In this document: one piece after another, positions 33,296-41,877 of the stretch
Layout: the number at the start of each line of letters is the position of its first letter
Position numbering within the stretch: position 1 is the stretch's first letter
Origin: Bradyrhizobium sp. 141
GTDB taxonomy: Bacteria; Pseudomonadota; Alphaproteobacteria; Rhizobiales; Xanthobacteraceae
DNA: 64,000 nucleotides
Assembly: GCF_023074055.1 (NCBI RefSeq)
Contig: NZ_JADPKR010000026.1
Span: 248,001-312,000, forward strand
Reading direction: 5' to 3'
Program-made: the position numbers and the translations under genes
Notes under the pieces: model-generated
The model's database searches: none
The model's input: the letters and a program-made list of their open reading frames with translations, nothing else
What the model was told of the DNA's origin: nothing

Positions 33296-34372
33296 ATGAC
33301 GGACGTCGAAATTCGCAAGGGGATGCCGCCCGTCAAGCTGTCGCGCGGAGAGTTCGAGCGGCGTTACAAGAGCCAATTCGTCGATCCGGCCTTTGCGCCG
33401 CTGCAACGCGAGCTCGATGCGATCGTCGGCAGCGCCTGGGACGCCTACAGCCGTTCGCGCAAGGCGCCGCTGACGCGAAAGGCGGGCGCGGGTTTCTCCG
33501 ATCCCGACTACGACATTGCCATCGACTGGCTGGACGCGCGCGCAAAAATCCTGGAAGCGCAGCGACGGCACGACGATGCGGAGGAGATGCCGCGCATCCT
33601 CGTCATCAACGGTTCGGCCCGCAGCGAGCACACCTGTCCCGGCGAGATGTCCAAGACCTGGCGTCTGGTCAAGCTGGCCGAGCCTGTCTTCACAGAGATG
33701 GGGTTCGCCGTCGACATCCTCGATCTGTCGCGCCTCGCCTCCGAATTCGGCAAGACCATTTATCCCTGCAAGTCCTGCGTCGGGACGGCGATGCCGCTCT
33801 GCCATTGGCCATGCAGCTGCTATCCGAACTATTCGCTGGGGCAGACCCACGACTGGATGAACGAGATCTATCCGCTGTGGGTTGCCGCTCACGGTATCCT
33901 GATCGTGACACCGGTGAACTGGTATCACGTGCCTTCAGGGCTCAAGGCGATGATGGACCGCATGGTCTGCGCCGACGGCGGCAATCCCGATCCCACCTCC
34001 ACGCACGGCAAGAGGGCTGATGAGGCCAAGGCGATGGAGCTGAAGGGCTGGCCCTATCCGCGCCATCTCGCCGGCCGTCATTTCGGCGTCGTCGTTCACG
34101 GCGATGCCGTCGGTGCCGAGGGCGTGCGCCGCGCCTTGTCGGACTGGCTGACCGACATGCAGCTGATCTCGGCGGGCCGCTTTGCCGAGCTCGACGGCTA
34201 TGTCGGTTACATGGAGCCATATGCCATCTCGCATCGCGAGCTCGATGAGGACACGGAATTCCAGCAGGAGGTGCAGAACGCGGCGCGCGCGCTGGGCAAC
34301 GCCGTCCGGCTGGCGCGGAGCGGGCATCTTCAGGAGCCCGGCGTCGGTCTTGCCGACCCGAACCCCAAATGA
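33296..34372 (+). CDS. NADPH-dependent FMN reductase-like flavoprotein with cysteine cluster
   Basis: A 358-residue protein. Residues 1-95 are a helical extension; from about 98 a flavodoxin-like FMN-binding fold begins (RILVINGSARS). A cysteine cluster C158-x2-C161-x7-C169-x3-C173-x-C175 follows in a segment starting YPCKSC, more cysteines than ordinary FMN reductases have. The motif TPVNWYHVPSGLKAMMDR fits the isoalloxazine-binding loop. It overlaps the next oxidoreductase gene by four bases, so electrons may pass between the two products (inference). Confidence 0.82.
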   Translation: MTDVEIRKGMPPVKLSRGEFERRYKSQFVDPAFAPLQRELDAIVGSAWDAYSRSRKAPLTRKAGAGFSDPDYDIAIDWLDARAKILEAQRRHDDAEEMPRILVINGSARSEHTCPGEMSKTWRLVKLAEPVFTEMGFAVDILDLSRLASEFGKTIYPCKSCVGTAMPLCHWPCSCYPNYSLGQTHDWMNEIYPLWVAAHGILIVTPVNWYHVPSGLKAMMDRMVCADGGNPDPTSTHGKRADEAKAMELKGWPYPRHLAGRHFGVVVHGDAVGAEGVRRALSDWLTDMQLISAGRFAELDGYVGYMEPYAISHRELDEDTEFQQEVQNAARALGNAVRLARSGHLQEPGVGLADPNPK

Positions 34373-35268
34373 CCGGTGCGCGGCTTGATTGCCTGATCGT
34401 CGGCGGCGGCCCGGCCGGGCTGATGGCAGCGATCTATTTGGCGCGCTTCCGCCGCAATGTCTGTGTCGTGGATAAGGGCGCGAGCCGGGCCGCGCTGATC
34501 CCGCGCAGCCACAACGTTCCCGGCTTCGTCCACGGGCTATCGGGCGCGGATCTGATTGCCCGCATGTCGGCACAGCTGGAAGAGCTCGCCGTCGCTCGCG
34601 TGGAGGCCGAGGTCACCGCGTTGCGACGGCACGATCACGGTTTCGAGGCGATTTGGAACGGCGAGGCGCATGCAGCCGCCACCGTCATTCTCGCCAGCGG
34701 CATCGTCGACACCCATCCGCCATTCCGGGAATGGCGCGCTGCCGTCGCGGACGGGTTGTTGCGCTATTGTCCCGTGTGTGACGCCTTCGAGGCGACCGGC
34801 CATCGCATTGGTATCATCGGCCCGCTTCACCGTGCCGCCGGCAAGGCGCTGTTCCTGCGCGGCTACTCGCGCGACGTGACGCTGCTCGCCATCGGCCAGG
34901 ATGACGACCGGAACGCAACATCGGAGCTGACCGAGGCCGGCGTCGAGGTCGTGTTCGCGCCCGACCTGCATCTGCGGCGGAGGGGCGGGGGCATCGAGGC
35001 CGCCTTCGCCGATGGCCGGACGCTGCAATTCGACACGGTCTACCCGGCGATGGGGGCCGAGGTGCGTTCGCAACTCGCGGTGTCGCTAGGCGCCGAGCAT
35101 GTCGGGGAAGGCTATCTGAAAGTCGACGACCATCAGCGCACCTCGGTCCGCGGACTCTACGGCATCGGCGACGTCGTCACCGACCTGCATCAGATCTCGG
35201 TCGCGTTCGGCCACGCGGCAGTCGCCGCCTGCAATATCCACCACAGTCTGCCGCGGCGTCTGGCTTGA
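34369..35268 (+). CDS. Thioredoxin reductase-like FAD-dependent oxidoreductase
   Basis: A 299-residue pyridine nucleotide-disulfide oxidoreductase of the thioredoxin reductase type. FAD-binding motif GGGPAGL at 12-18, redox pair CPVC (C134, C137) and the C-terminal FAD motif GLYGIGDVV. The NADPH-binding glycine motif in the middle is degenerate (IGIIGPLHRAAGKAL). It is co-translated with the upstream FMN reductase-like gene. Its partner could be thioredoxin or that flavoprotein. Confidence 0.85.
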   Translation: MTGARLDCLIVGGGPAGLMAAIYLARFRRNVCVVDKGASRAALIPRSHNVPGFVHGLSGADLIARMSAQLEELAVARVEAEVTALRRHDHGFEAIWNGEAHAAATVILASGIVDTHPPFREWRAAVADGLLRYCPVCDAFEATGHRIGIIGPLHRAAGKALFLRGYSRDVTLLAIGQDDDRNATSELTEAGVEVVFAPDLHLRRRGGGIEAAFADGRTLQFDTVYPAMGAEVRSQLAVSLGAEHVGEGYLKVDDHQRTSVRGLYGIGDVVTDLHQISVAFGHAAVAACNIHHSLPRRLA

Positions 35269-35350
35269 CGGGGAACGAAGGGCGCGGCTTCGCCTTGGTT
35301 GAGCGGGACGCGCGACATCGGCGCGCAATGCCGGCCTGAAGGAAGAGCTC

Positions 35351-35539
35351 ATGCTGGAAGAGAAACTGAAGGAAGCCATCGTTGGCGAGTTGCAGCGGCA
35401 AGCCGCCAACCGGCCGCAGACGCTCAAGATTCAAGGCGCGGACGATGCGAACAGTTCGGAGGAGCTGATCGTCAATGGCAAGATCGATCTTGCCGCCCTG
35501 GTCATGGTGATCGCGGGATCAGTCGCCGGCGGGCCCTAG
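35351..35539 (+). CDS. Small hypothetical protein (62 residues)
   Basis: ATG 35351 behind GGAAGAGC. The polar N-terminal half (MLEEKLKEAIVGELQRQAAN) is followed by a short hydrophobic C-terminus (LAALVMVIAGSVAGG). It could be membrane-associated. No recognised family. It ends four bases into the convergent gene. Confidence 0.55.
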   Translation: MLEEKLKEAIVGELQRQAANRPQTLKIQGADDANSSEELIVNGKIDLAALVMVIAGSVAGGP

Positions 35540-35793
35540 CCATACTCCTCGCCGATGCCGTATTCCCGGTAGATCTCCAGCGGGTCGAGGTCGGGAAACA
35601 GGCGGCATTTGGCCTGGGCGAGGTGCAGGGTCACCGCCGCCGGCTCCTTGCCGTTCGCCAGCATCTTGCGGATGTCGTCCATATGTGCGTTCGGCTGGTG
35701 CTTCGGTTCGAGCTGCTCCAGCGCGACCAGGGCGGTCGCGAGGGCCTCGGTCAGAACCCAGTCGTCGTGGCCGGTGATTCCCTTCTTCGGCAT
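35536..35793 (-). CDS. Small hypothetical protein (85 residues)
   Basis: The reading starts MPKKGITGHDDWVLTEALAT and ends IYREYGIGEEYG. ATG 35793 is chosen because GGGG lies nine bases upstream; an in-frame ATG at 35853 would add 20 residues but lacks a ribosome binding site. The protein is soluble, acidic and helical. I do not recognise a domain. From here to 36072 I see no other gene. Confidence 0.6.
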   Translation of the reverse strand: MPKKGITGHDDWVLTEALATALVALEQLEPKHQPNAHMDDIRKMLANGKEPAAVTLHLAQAKCRLFPDLDPLEIYREYGIGEEYG

Positions 35794-36072
35794 CGGCAGA
35801 CCCCACTGTGGCGGCAGCACCCAGTCTATCGCGACTTCCGCCAAGAAAGCCATTGAGCCATTGCTGCCGCGGGTCGGGAAATGGGTCGACGGCGCTCTCC
35901 AGCTTGCATTATGGCCGCGTGTGGCTAAAAGGCGGCGACTTGCAGTATCTTTGTTGAAACAATCTTGGCGTAGACGGGCCTGCACAGCATCCGGGCCGGC
36001 TGTTCCGGTCTTGGCCCCTGATCCCGTATCGCAACGATCCGATCGCGCTTCCCCTTCAAGGCTCGAGCCAGC

Positions 36073-36447
36073 ATGATTTTTCTCAGCTTCGTCTACCGTT
36101 TCATCACCAACTTCGCGTTCATGGCGGTGGTCTATTTCAGCCTGAACTTCATGGAGAAATATCCGAACCGGGCGATCCTGGCGATCCTGGTGCTGGTCTA
36201 TGCCGCCATGCGCGCAGTCTCGACGCTGCGCGCGTTCTACTTCTTCCAGAAGATCGAGAAGCTGGAAGCCGAGACGCGGCGCCTTCAGGGCCCGATCAAT
36301 GACGGCTCCGGAGGAACCAGCGCGCGCAAGCAGGTCGTGGCCGACGTCGCGCGGCTGCGGCGCGACGGCGAGCTCAAGTCCTATATGGACCTGTTCTTTC
36401 TCGCGCTGATCGTGCTGCTCTGCGTCGCCGCCATCATGCGGCAGTAA
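36073..36447 (+). CDS. Small membrane protein (124 residues)
   Basis: Three hydrophobic segments: two near the N-terminus (FAFMAVVYFSLNF, AILAILVLVYAAM) and one at the very end (FFLALIVLLCVAAIM). Between them a charged helix (KIEKLEAETRRLQ). No known domain; function unknown. It ends one base before the stop of the convergent deacetylase gene. Confidence 0.68.
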   Translation: MIFLSFVYRFITNFAFMAVVYFSLNFMEKYPNRAILAILVLVYAAMRAVSTLRAFYFFQKIEKLEAETRRLQGPINDGSGGTSARKQVVADVARLRRDGELKSYMDLFFLALIVLLCVAAIMRQ

Positions 36448-36448
36448 C

Positions 36449-37708
36449 TCACGCGCGTTTCTTCGCGCTGGTCGCGAGGCGGGTCGGGCGGGGTGCAGTC
36501 GTCTTGGCCTGTGCGGCATGCTTCGGTGCGGCCTGCGCCGCATGTGCCGTTCGCCGTCCCTGCGGCTTGGCCTTGTTCTTGGCTGCATGCGGCGTCTCGG
36601 CCGCCATCGCCAGCCGCGTCGCGGCCCGCCGCGACAATGTCGTCGACAGCAGCACCTCGACCGAGCCTTCCGGGATCGCAAAGAGAGCGCGGCCGGGCAC
36701 GGGCAGGGTGGCCGCGACATTGGTCTGCGCCATGGTCCGGCGCGGCAGCAGCGGCTGATGCTCGGTCTGCGCATTGAGGTCGGCGAGCGAGGGCGCCGGA
36801 AGCGCCTTGGTCTGCGTGAACACGAAGCCCGGAACGGCCGGCCAGCGCGCGATCGGCACGGTCTCGGTCGGCGGATGCAGCAGCCACTCCACCGGCGTGG
36901 TCGGTGTCGCCGGGCGGTCGGCGGTCGCGGGCACCACATGCACGATGCGATAGCCGCGCGCCTTGAGGTCGCGGATGATCTTCGGCAGCGCCGCCACGGT
37001 GCGGGCCTGGATGTCGTGCAGGAGCAAGATGCCCTTGCCTTTGGCCTCCAGCCGCTGGATCGCGAGCTGATAGACGCGGTCGGACGACACATGGCGCCAG
37101 TCGTCGGCCGGGAAGTCGGCGCTCCAGACCTGGATGCCGCGCGAAATTAGATGATGCTCGACGCCTTCGGCGCGCATCAGGCCGGGAATGCGGAAGAACG
37201 GCGCCAGCTTGGACGGATCGGTCATCGCGGCCGAGGTCCACTCGATGCCGCCGTTGATCTCGGCCTCGGCCTTCTCAATCGGCATCCGGTCGAAGGTCAG
37301 CGGATGGTTCATGCTGTGGGTGCCGACGGTGTGGCCCGCCGCCACCAGCTTGCGCACTCCGTCCGGGTTCGCCTTGGCCTGGCTGCCGATGATGAAGAAG
37401 GTCGCCTTGATGCACTCGTCGTCGAGGATCTTGAGGACCTGGTTGGAATATTTCGGCAGCGGACCGTCGTCGAAGGTCAGGACGACTTCATGGTCCTTCA
37501 GCGGCAGCGTCTCGCGATACTGCATGGTGCCGATCAGCGGATGCTCGTGCGGATCGACCACGAGGGTGCGGGACGTGCCGAGCGCGTCGGGATGGCCCGG
37601 GCAGTCGGCCGCAAGCGCCGGCGATCCGATGGTCGAACATCCAAGGAATCCGCTGAGGCAAAGGACGATCCACGATCGCGTCCGCAAGACAACGCTACTT
37701 CCGATCAT
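36449..37708 (-). CDS. Polysaccharide deacetylase (NodB homology) with long C-terminal tail
   Basis: A 419-residue secreted or lipid-linked protein with a signal sequence (hydrophobic to about 30, LSGFLGC could be a lipobox). NodB motifs: TFDDGP (78-83, catalytic base aspartate), the metal histidines in THSMNH (131, 135), then FFRIPG and LLHDI. After about 270 the protein becomes proline/alanine-rich and ends in a very basic alanine/lysine tail. It removes acyl groups from a cell-wall or exopolysaccharide, exact target unknown. It is a tandem paralogue of 37888-38694. Confidence 0.88.
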   Translation of the reverse strand: MIGSSVVLRTRSWIVLCLSGFLGCSTIGSPALAADCPGHPDALGTSRTLVVDPHEHPLIGTMQYRETLPLKDHEVVLTFDDGPLPKYSNQVLKILDDECIKATFFIIGSQAKANPDGVRKLVAAGHTVGTHSMNHPLTFDRMPIEKAEAEINGGIEWTSAAMTDPSKLAPFFRIPGLMRAEGVEHHLISRGIQVWSADFPADDWRHVSSDRVYQLAIQRLEAKGKGILLLHDIQARTVAALPKIIRDLKARGYRIVHVVPATADRPATPTTPVEWLLHPPTETVPIARWPAVPGFVFTQTKALPAPSLADLNAQTEHQPLLPRRTMAQTNVAATLPVPGRALFAIPEGSVEVLLSTTLSRRAATRLAMAAETPHAAKNKAKPQGRRTAHAAQAAPKHAAQAKTTAPRPTRLATSAKKRA

Positions 37709-37887
37709 GAACCCCGTCTGCCCTCATAAGCGATTGCCGCCATAGTAGGTCGGAGACATCAGGAAACGGTTCAGGCGCAAAGAACCTTTCCCATGGCAAA
37801 GTCCCCATCCATTTGCATGGGGTAGCATGAACAGAGTGTTAATAGGGTCCAAATCACCCCATTTTGCGCCGGCGTGACATTCCGGCA

Positions 37888-38694
37888 TCAGCGCGCATCG
37901 GCATTCTTTTGCGGCACGCCGGCCGGTGCGACGTGAACCACGCGAAAACCGTTCTCCCTCAGATACCGCAGGAAGGCCGGCATGATCGCGGCCGTGCGCG
38001 CCTTGGGGTCGTGGAAGAGGACGATGCCCTTGCCGCTCGCGGCGAGGCGCTCCGTGACGAGCTTCAGTTCCTGCTCCGGCGTCATCTCGTTCCAGTCGCT
38101 GGCCCACAAATCGGCCCCGAACACGACGATGCCGCGCGACTGCAGCAGGTCGAGCTGCGCCGGCGTCCCCTGGAAATAGGGAAAGCGGAAGAACGGCGTC
38201 GAGGGCGTCGTCGTCGACGTCCCGTGCAACGCCATCTCGGCGGCCGCGATGCCGCGGTCGATCTCGCTCTTCGCCTTGTCGAACGGGATCCGCGCCATGA
38301 ACGGGTGCGACCAGGTGTGGTGGCCGATGGTGTGGCCTTCACGGGCGATGCGCTTGACCATGTCGGGATGCTGCGAGGCGTGCAGGCCAATCAGGAAGAA
38401 GGTCGCGCGCACGCATTCCTGCGCCAGCGCCGCCAGCACCTTCGACGTCGTCGGCGGGTTCGGCCCGTCGTCGAAGGTCAGCACGACCTCGTGATCGGCC
38501 AGTGCAAGCGTCTGCGGAAAGCTCTTCAAGCCCACGCGCGGCGTGGTCTTGGCATCGACGCTCAGCACGCGCGAGGTGCCGAGTGCGTCCTTGCGCGGGC
38601 ATTCGGCGGCTTCAGTCGAGGCGATGCCGGCGAGGGCGCCGAGGGCCGCGCCCAGCGACATCGAAGTCCACCTCAGTCGAAGCATCTTTGTCAT
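37888..38694 (-). CDS. Polysaccharide deacetylase (NodB homology), short form
   Basis: A 268-residue protein with signal peptide (LGAALGALAGIASTEAAE). It has TFDDGP, the metal-binding HHTWSH, FFRFPYF and VLFHDP. It shares the mature N-terminal pattern DALGTSR.L.VD with the neighbouring longer deacetylase, showing tandem duplication, but lacks the long basic tail. The 179-base gap between the two is AT-richer and holds no gene. Confidence 0.9.
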   Translation of the reverse strand: MTKMLRLRWTSMSLGAALGALAGIASTEAAECPRKDALGTSRVLSVDAKTTPRVGLKSFPQTLALADHEVVLTFDDGPNPPTTSKVLAALAQECVRATFFLIGLHASQHPDMVKRIAREGHTIGHHTWSHPFMARIPFDKAKSEIDRGIAAAEMALHGTSTTTPSTPFFRFPYFQGTPAQLDLLQSRGIVVFGADLWASDWNEMTPEQELKLVTERLAASGKGIVLFHDPKARTAAIMPAFLRYLRENGFRVVHVAPAGVPQKNADAR

Positions 38695-38776
38695 TGCGCT
38701 CGCAGTTGGCTTGTGGGTATTGCCTGACCGTCAGCTCAGACCACCTGATCCAACCTGTCAAACGGCGAGGCGCGCC

Positions 38777-40198
38777 ATGGATGAACATATGGACGTTGCC
38801 CGATCCGCCGCGGATTCGGTACTCGACCACGTGCCGATGCGCAATGAAGACGGCGATATCAGGCACGAATTCGTCGAGGAGATCGCGCGTGCGATCGAGG
38901 CCGGCGACAGTGCGTCGCTGCGCGCCTGCGTCGCCGAGCTGCACGAGGCCGATCTCGGCGATCTCATCGGCGCTCTGGAGCCCGACGACCGCGTCCGCCT
39001 GGTCGAGCTGACCGGGCGCGACTTCGACTTCGCCGCGCTGAACGAGGTCGACGAGGCCGTCCGCGAGGAGATCCTGGAGGAACTGCCGCCGGAGACGGTC
39101 GCCGAGGGCGTCCGAGAGCTTGAATCCGACGACGCGGTCGAGCTGCTGGAGACCCTCGACCAGGCCGAGCAGGAGGAGATCCTCGAGAAGCTGCCGCTCA
39201 AGGAGCGCGTCGCGCTCGAACGCAGCCTGCTGTATCCCGAGAATTCCGCGGGACGCCGGATGCAGACCGAGTTCATCGCGGTGCCCCAGGATTTCACCGT
39301 GGGCCAGGCGATCGACTACATGCGCGAGACGCCGGATCTGCCCGACCGCTTCTACGAGATCTACGTCGTCGACAAGGACCAGCACTGGCAGGGCGCGGTG
39401 CCGCTCGACGTGCTGCTGCGCGCGCGCCGGCCGGTGGCCTTGGCCGAGCTCACCGACGAGGACCGCCGCCGCGTCTCCGTCCTGGAGGACCAGGAAGAGG
39501 TCGCGCGCATGTTCGGCAAGTACAATCTCGTCGCAGCCCCCGTGCTCGACACCCAGGACCGCCTGGTCGGCGTCATCACCGTCGACGACGTCGTTGACGT
39601 CATCGAGGAAGAGGCGGACGAGGACCTCAAGGCGCTCGGCGGCGTCACCAGCGACGAAGAGCTGTCGGACACCTTCCTGACCATTGCGCGCGGCCGCTTC
39701 AACTGGCTGCTGGTCAATCTCGCCACCGCCTTTCTCGCATCCTCGGTGCTCGGCCTGTTCGAGGGCCAGCTCGAAAAGATGGTCGCGCTCGCCGTGCTGG
39801 CGCCGATCGTGGCGAGCCAGGGCGGCAATGCCGCGACCCAGACCATGACGGTGGCGGTGCGGGCGCTGGCGACGCGTGAGCTCGGCTCCTCCAACGCCTG
39901 GCGCGTGGTGATGCGCGAGGCGCTGGTCGGTCTGATCAACGGGCTCGCCTTTGCCGTGATCACGGGCATCGCGGCGGTGGCCTGGTTCAAGATTCCCGGC
40001 CTCGGCATCGTCATCGGGCTTGCGATGGTCTGCAACCTCATCGCCGGCGCGCTCGGCGGCATCCTGATTCCGATGGCGCTCGAACGCGTCAGGGCCGACC
40101 CGGCGGTGGCCTCCGGCACCTTCGTCACCACTGTGACCGACGTCGTCGGCTTCTTCTCTTTCCTCGGCATTGCGACGCTGTGGTTTGGGTTGAGGTAG
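38777..40198 (+). CDS. mgtE: Magnesium transporter MgtE
   Basis: A 473-residue MgtE. An N-terminal superhelical domain (ELPPETVAEGV, ELESDDAVELLETLDQAEQ) is followed by a CBS pair (about 175-290) and five membrane helices (about 320-473) with the conserved APIVASQGGNAATQT. MgtE is a Mg2+-gated Mg2+ channel of the inner membrane. ATG 38777 is chosen (GGCGAGGCGCGCC upstream); ATG 38789 is an alternative. It is divergent from the deacetylase gene. Confidence 0.93.
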   Translation: MDEHMDVARSAADSVLDHVPMRNEDGDIRHEFVEEIARAIEAGDSASLRACVAELHEADLGDLIGALEPDDRVRLVELTGRDFDFAALNEVDEAVREEILEELPPETVAEGVRELESDDAVELLETLDQAEQEEILEKLPLKERVALERSLLYPENSAGRRMQTEFIAVPQDFTVGQAIDYMRETPDLPDRFYEIYVVDKDQHWQGAVPLDVLLRARRPVALAELTDEDRRRVSVLEDQEEVARMFGKYNLVAAPVLDTQDRLVGVITVDDVVDVIEEEADEDLKALGGVTSDEELSDTFLTIARGRFNWLLVNLATAFLASSVLGLFEGQLEKMVALAVLAPIVASQGGNAATQTMTVAVRALATRELGSSNAWRVVMREALVGLINGLAFAVITGIAAVAWFKIPGLGIVIGLAMVCNLIAGALGGILIPMALERVRADPAVASGTFVTTVTDVVGFFSFLGIATLWFGLR

Positions 40199-40222
40199 CG
40201 GGGCGAGGCCACGCTCTCTCCA

Positions 40223-40306
40223 CGTCATTGCGAGCTCAGCGAAGCAATCCAGAATTCCGCGGAGACAGTCTGGATTGCTTCGTCGCAAGGGCTCCTCGCA
40301 ATGACG
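40223..40306. repeat. Interspersed palindromic repeat, family A, copy 2
   Basis: Inverted relative to the copy at 221-309, with the same ends (CGTCATTGCGA / TCGCAATGACG) and core (AGCAATCCAG / CTGGATTGCTTCG). It starts 24 bases after the mgtE stop, so it may also cap that mRNA. Confidence 0.88.
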
Positions 40307-40335
40307 GTGGTAGGCACCTCAGCACCCTCACTCCC

Positions 40336-40466
40336 GTGTCCCGGGCGGGCAGCAACGCCCTTCGCGTTGCTGCGCAGAACCGGGACCCAGAAGGCGGCAT
40401 ACTCTGCGGAGAGATGGGCCCCGGCTCTGCGGCGCACCGCGAAGGCGCGCTGCCGCGTCCGGGGCA
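40336..40466. repeat. Second palindromic repeat type next to family A copy 2
   Basis: Outer arms GTGTCCCGGGCG and CGTCCGGGGCAC pair with two mismatches. Inner arms around GCGCAGAACCGGGACCCA and TGGGCCCCGGCTCTGCG also pair. I recognise this as another common Bradyrhizobium intergenic element; only one copy is in the window. With the adjacent element it fills most of the gap between mgtE and the XRE gene. Confidence 0.7.
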
Positions 40467-40545
40467 CGAGACCGATGGACGGCGACCATCTTTAATCCCA
40501 ACTTAAGCGACCTGCCGCATCATCGCCCCGCTTGGGGGAATGGAC

Positions 40546-40842
40546 ATGCGTTTGCGGCTGAAGGCGGACGGACGGATCGTCGAGTTGCGGGACGGACAGG
40601 AGTTTCCGGTCCAGCCTGCGGCCAATGCCGCGCCGGCCGAGGCCAACTCGCTTGCGGTGCGCGATTTGCGCCGCCGCGCCTGCCTCACCCAAATGGAGTT
40701 CGCCGCCAAGCTCGGCGTTCCCGTCGAGACCATCCGCAATTGGGAGCAGGGCAAGCGTGCTCCGCGGGGACCGGCCCGCGCGCTGCTCGCGGTGATCGCG
40801 CACGCCCCGGATACGGTGTTCCAGGCGCTCGCCAAAGCCTGA
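40546..40842 (+). CDS. XRE-type helix-turn-helix regulator
   Basis: A 98-residue protein with a C-terminal HTH (LTQMEFAAKLGVPVETIRNW, then EQGKRAPRGPARALL), like the antitoxin or helix_turn_helix type of NadS/HigA proteins. ATG 40546 is preferred since GGGGGA lies six bases upstream; ATG 40540 touches that site. No toxin gene accompanies it, so it is not evidently part of a toxin-antitoxin pair. Confidence 0.85.
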   Translation: MRLRLKADGRIVELRDGQEFPVQPAANAAPAEANSLAVRDLRRRACLTQMEFAAKLGVPVETIRNWEQGKRAPRGPARALLAVIAHAPDTVFQALAKA

Positions 40843-41009
40843 CGCCAAGGGCCTGACGTCAAGGGCTACGAGCCCCGACGCGAACCTCCTGTTAGCATTG
40901 CGCCAAATATCCCGCCGGACTGCCGCGGCTTCCGTTGGCAGCGTCATGGGCCGGGTCCATAATGAGGCCTGATGACGTTTGGGGCTGCCGCAACGGAAGA
41001 GGACTCCTC

Positions 41010-41828
41010 ATGCTGTTCGTCGAGGCCAGTGGCGCAAGAATCCCGGCGATCGGGCTCGGGACCTGGGAGCTGAGCGGAAGGCCTGCGGCGCGTCTGGTCG
41101 AGCAGGCGCTGCGGCTCGGCTATCGCCACATCGACACCGCGCAGGTCTACGACAATGAACGCGAGGTCGGCGACGGCTTGCGCGCCTCGGGCGTGCGCCG
41201 CGACGAGGTCTTTCTCACCACCAAGGTCTGGACCAACCATTTCGCGCCCCATGATCTCGAGCGCTCGGTCAAAGAGAGCCTGGCGCGCTTACGGCTTACC
41301 TCCGTCGACCTGTTGCTACTGCACTGGCCCAATCCGCACGTGCCGCTGGCGGAGACGCTCGGCGCACTGTCGCATGCCAAGCGCATGGGCCTGACCCGCC
41401 ACATCGGCGTCTCCAATTTCACGGTGGCTCTGATCGAGCAGGCGGTGGCGCTATCGGGCGAGCCGCTGGTCTGCAACCAGGTCGAATATCACCCCTATCT
41501 CGACCAGGCGAAGGTGAGGGCGGCCTGCGATCAGCATGGACTTGCACTCGTCGCCTACAGCCCGATCGCCAAGGGCCGCATCAAGTCCGACCAGAGGCTG
41601 GCCGAGATCGGGCGCACCCACCGCAAGACGCCGGCGCAGATCTGTCTGCGCTGGCTGGTGCAACAGAATGTCGCTGCGATCCCGCGCACCTCGCGCATCG
41701 AGCGCCTGTCTGAAAACATCGAGATCTTCGATTTCGAGCTGTCGGAGGATGAGATGAGCCGGATCGCCGCACTCGCCAGTCCCAAGGGTCGCCTGACCGA
41801 CTTCGGCTTCGCCCCGAAATGGGATTGA
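41010..41828 (+). CDS. Aldo/keto reductase
   Basis: A 272-residue AKR of the 2,5-diketo-gluconate reductase type. The catalytic tetrad is visible: D and Y in DTAQVYDNE (Tyr near 49), K in LTTKVW, H in LLLLHWPN. The C-terminal IPRTSRIERLSENIEIFDF region binds NADPH. ATG 41010 follows AGAGGACTCC. Likely a general carbonyl reductase. Confidence 0.92.
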   Translation: MLFVEASGARIPAIGLGTWELSGRPAARLVEQALRLGYRHIDTAQVYDNEREVGDGLRASGVRRDEVFLTTKVWTNHFAPHDLERSVKESLARLRLTSVDLLLLHWPNPHVPLAETLGALSHAKRMGLTRHIGVSNFTVALIEQAVALSGEPLVCNQVEYHPYLDQAKVRAACDQHGLALVAYSPIAKGRIKSDQRLAEIGRTHRKTPAQICLRWLVQQNVAAIPRTSRIERLSENIEIFDFELSEDEMSRIAALASPKGRLTDFGFAPKWD

Positions 41829-41877
41829 GGGGGGGCTGGGGTATGCTAGGACCGCGACGGCAACCCAAGATCGGTCG

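Noticed and set aside
36000..37092. In-frame upstream extension of the small gene ending at 35536
   Set aside because: It runs opposite the deacetylase gene and the small membrane protein gene and reads as low-complexity Arg/Pro sequence; the start is placed at 35793 instead.
40546..40842. Possible toxin-antitoxin module based on the XRE-type protein
   Set aside because: No small toxin-like gene is adjacent on either side; the neighbours are repeats and an aldo/keto reductase.
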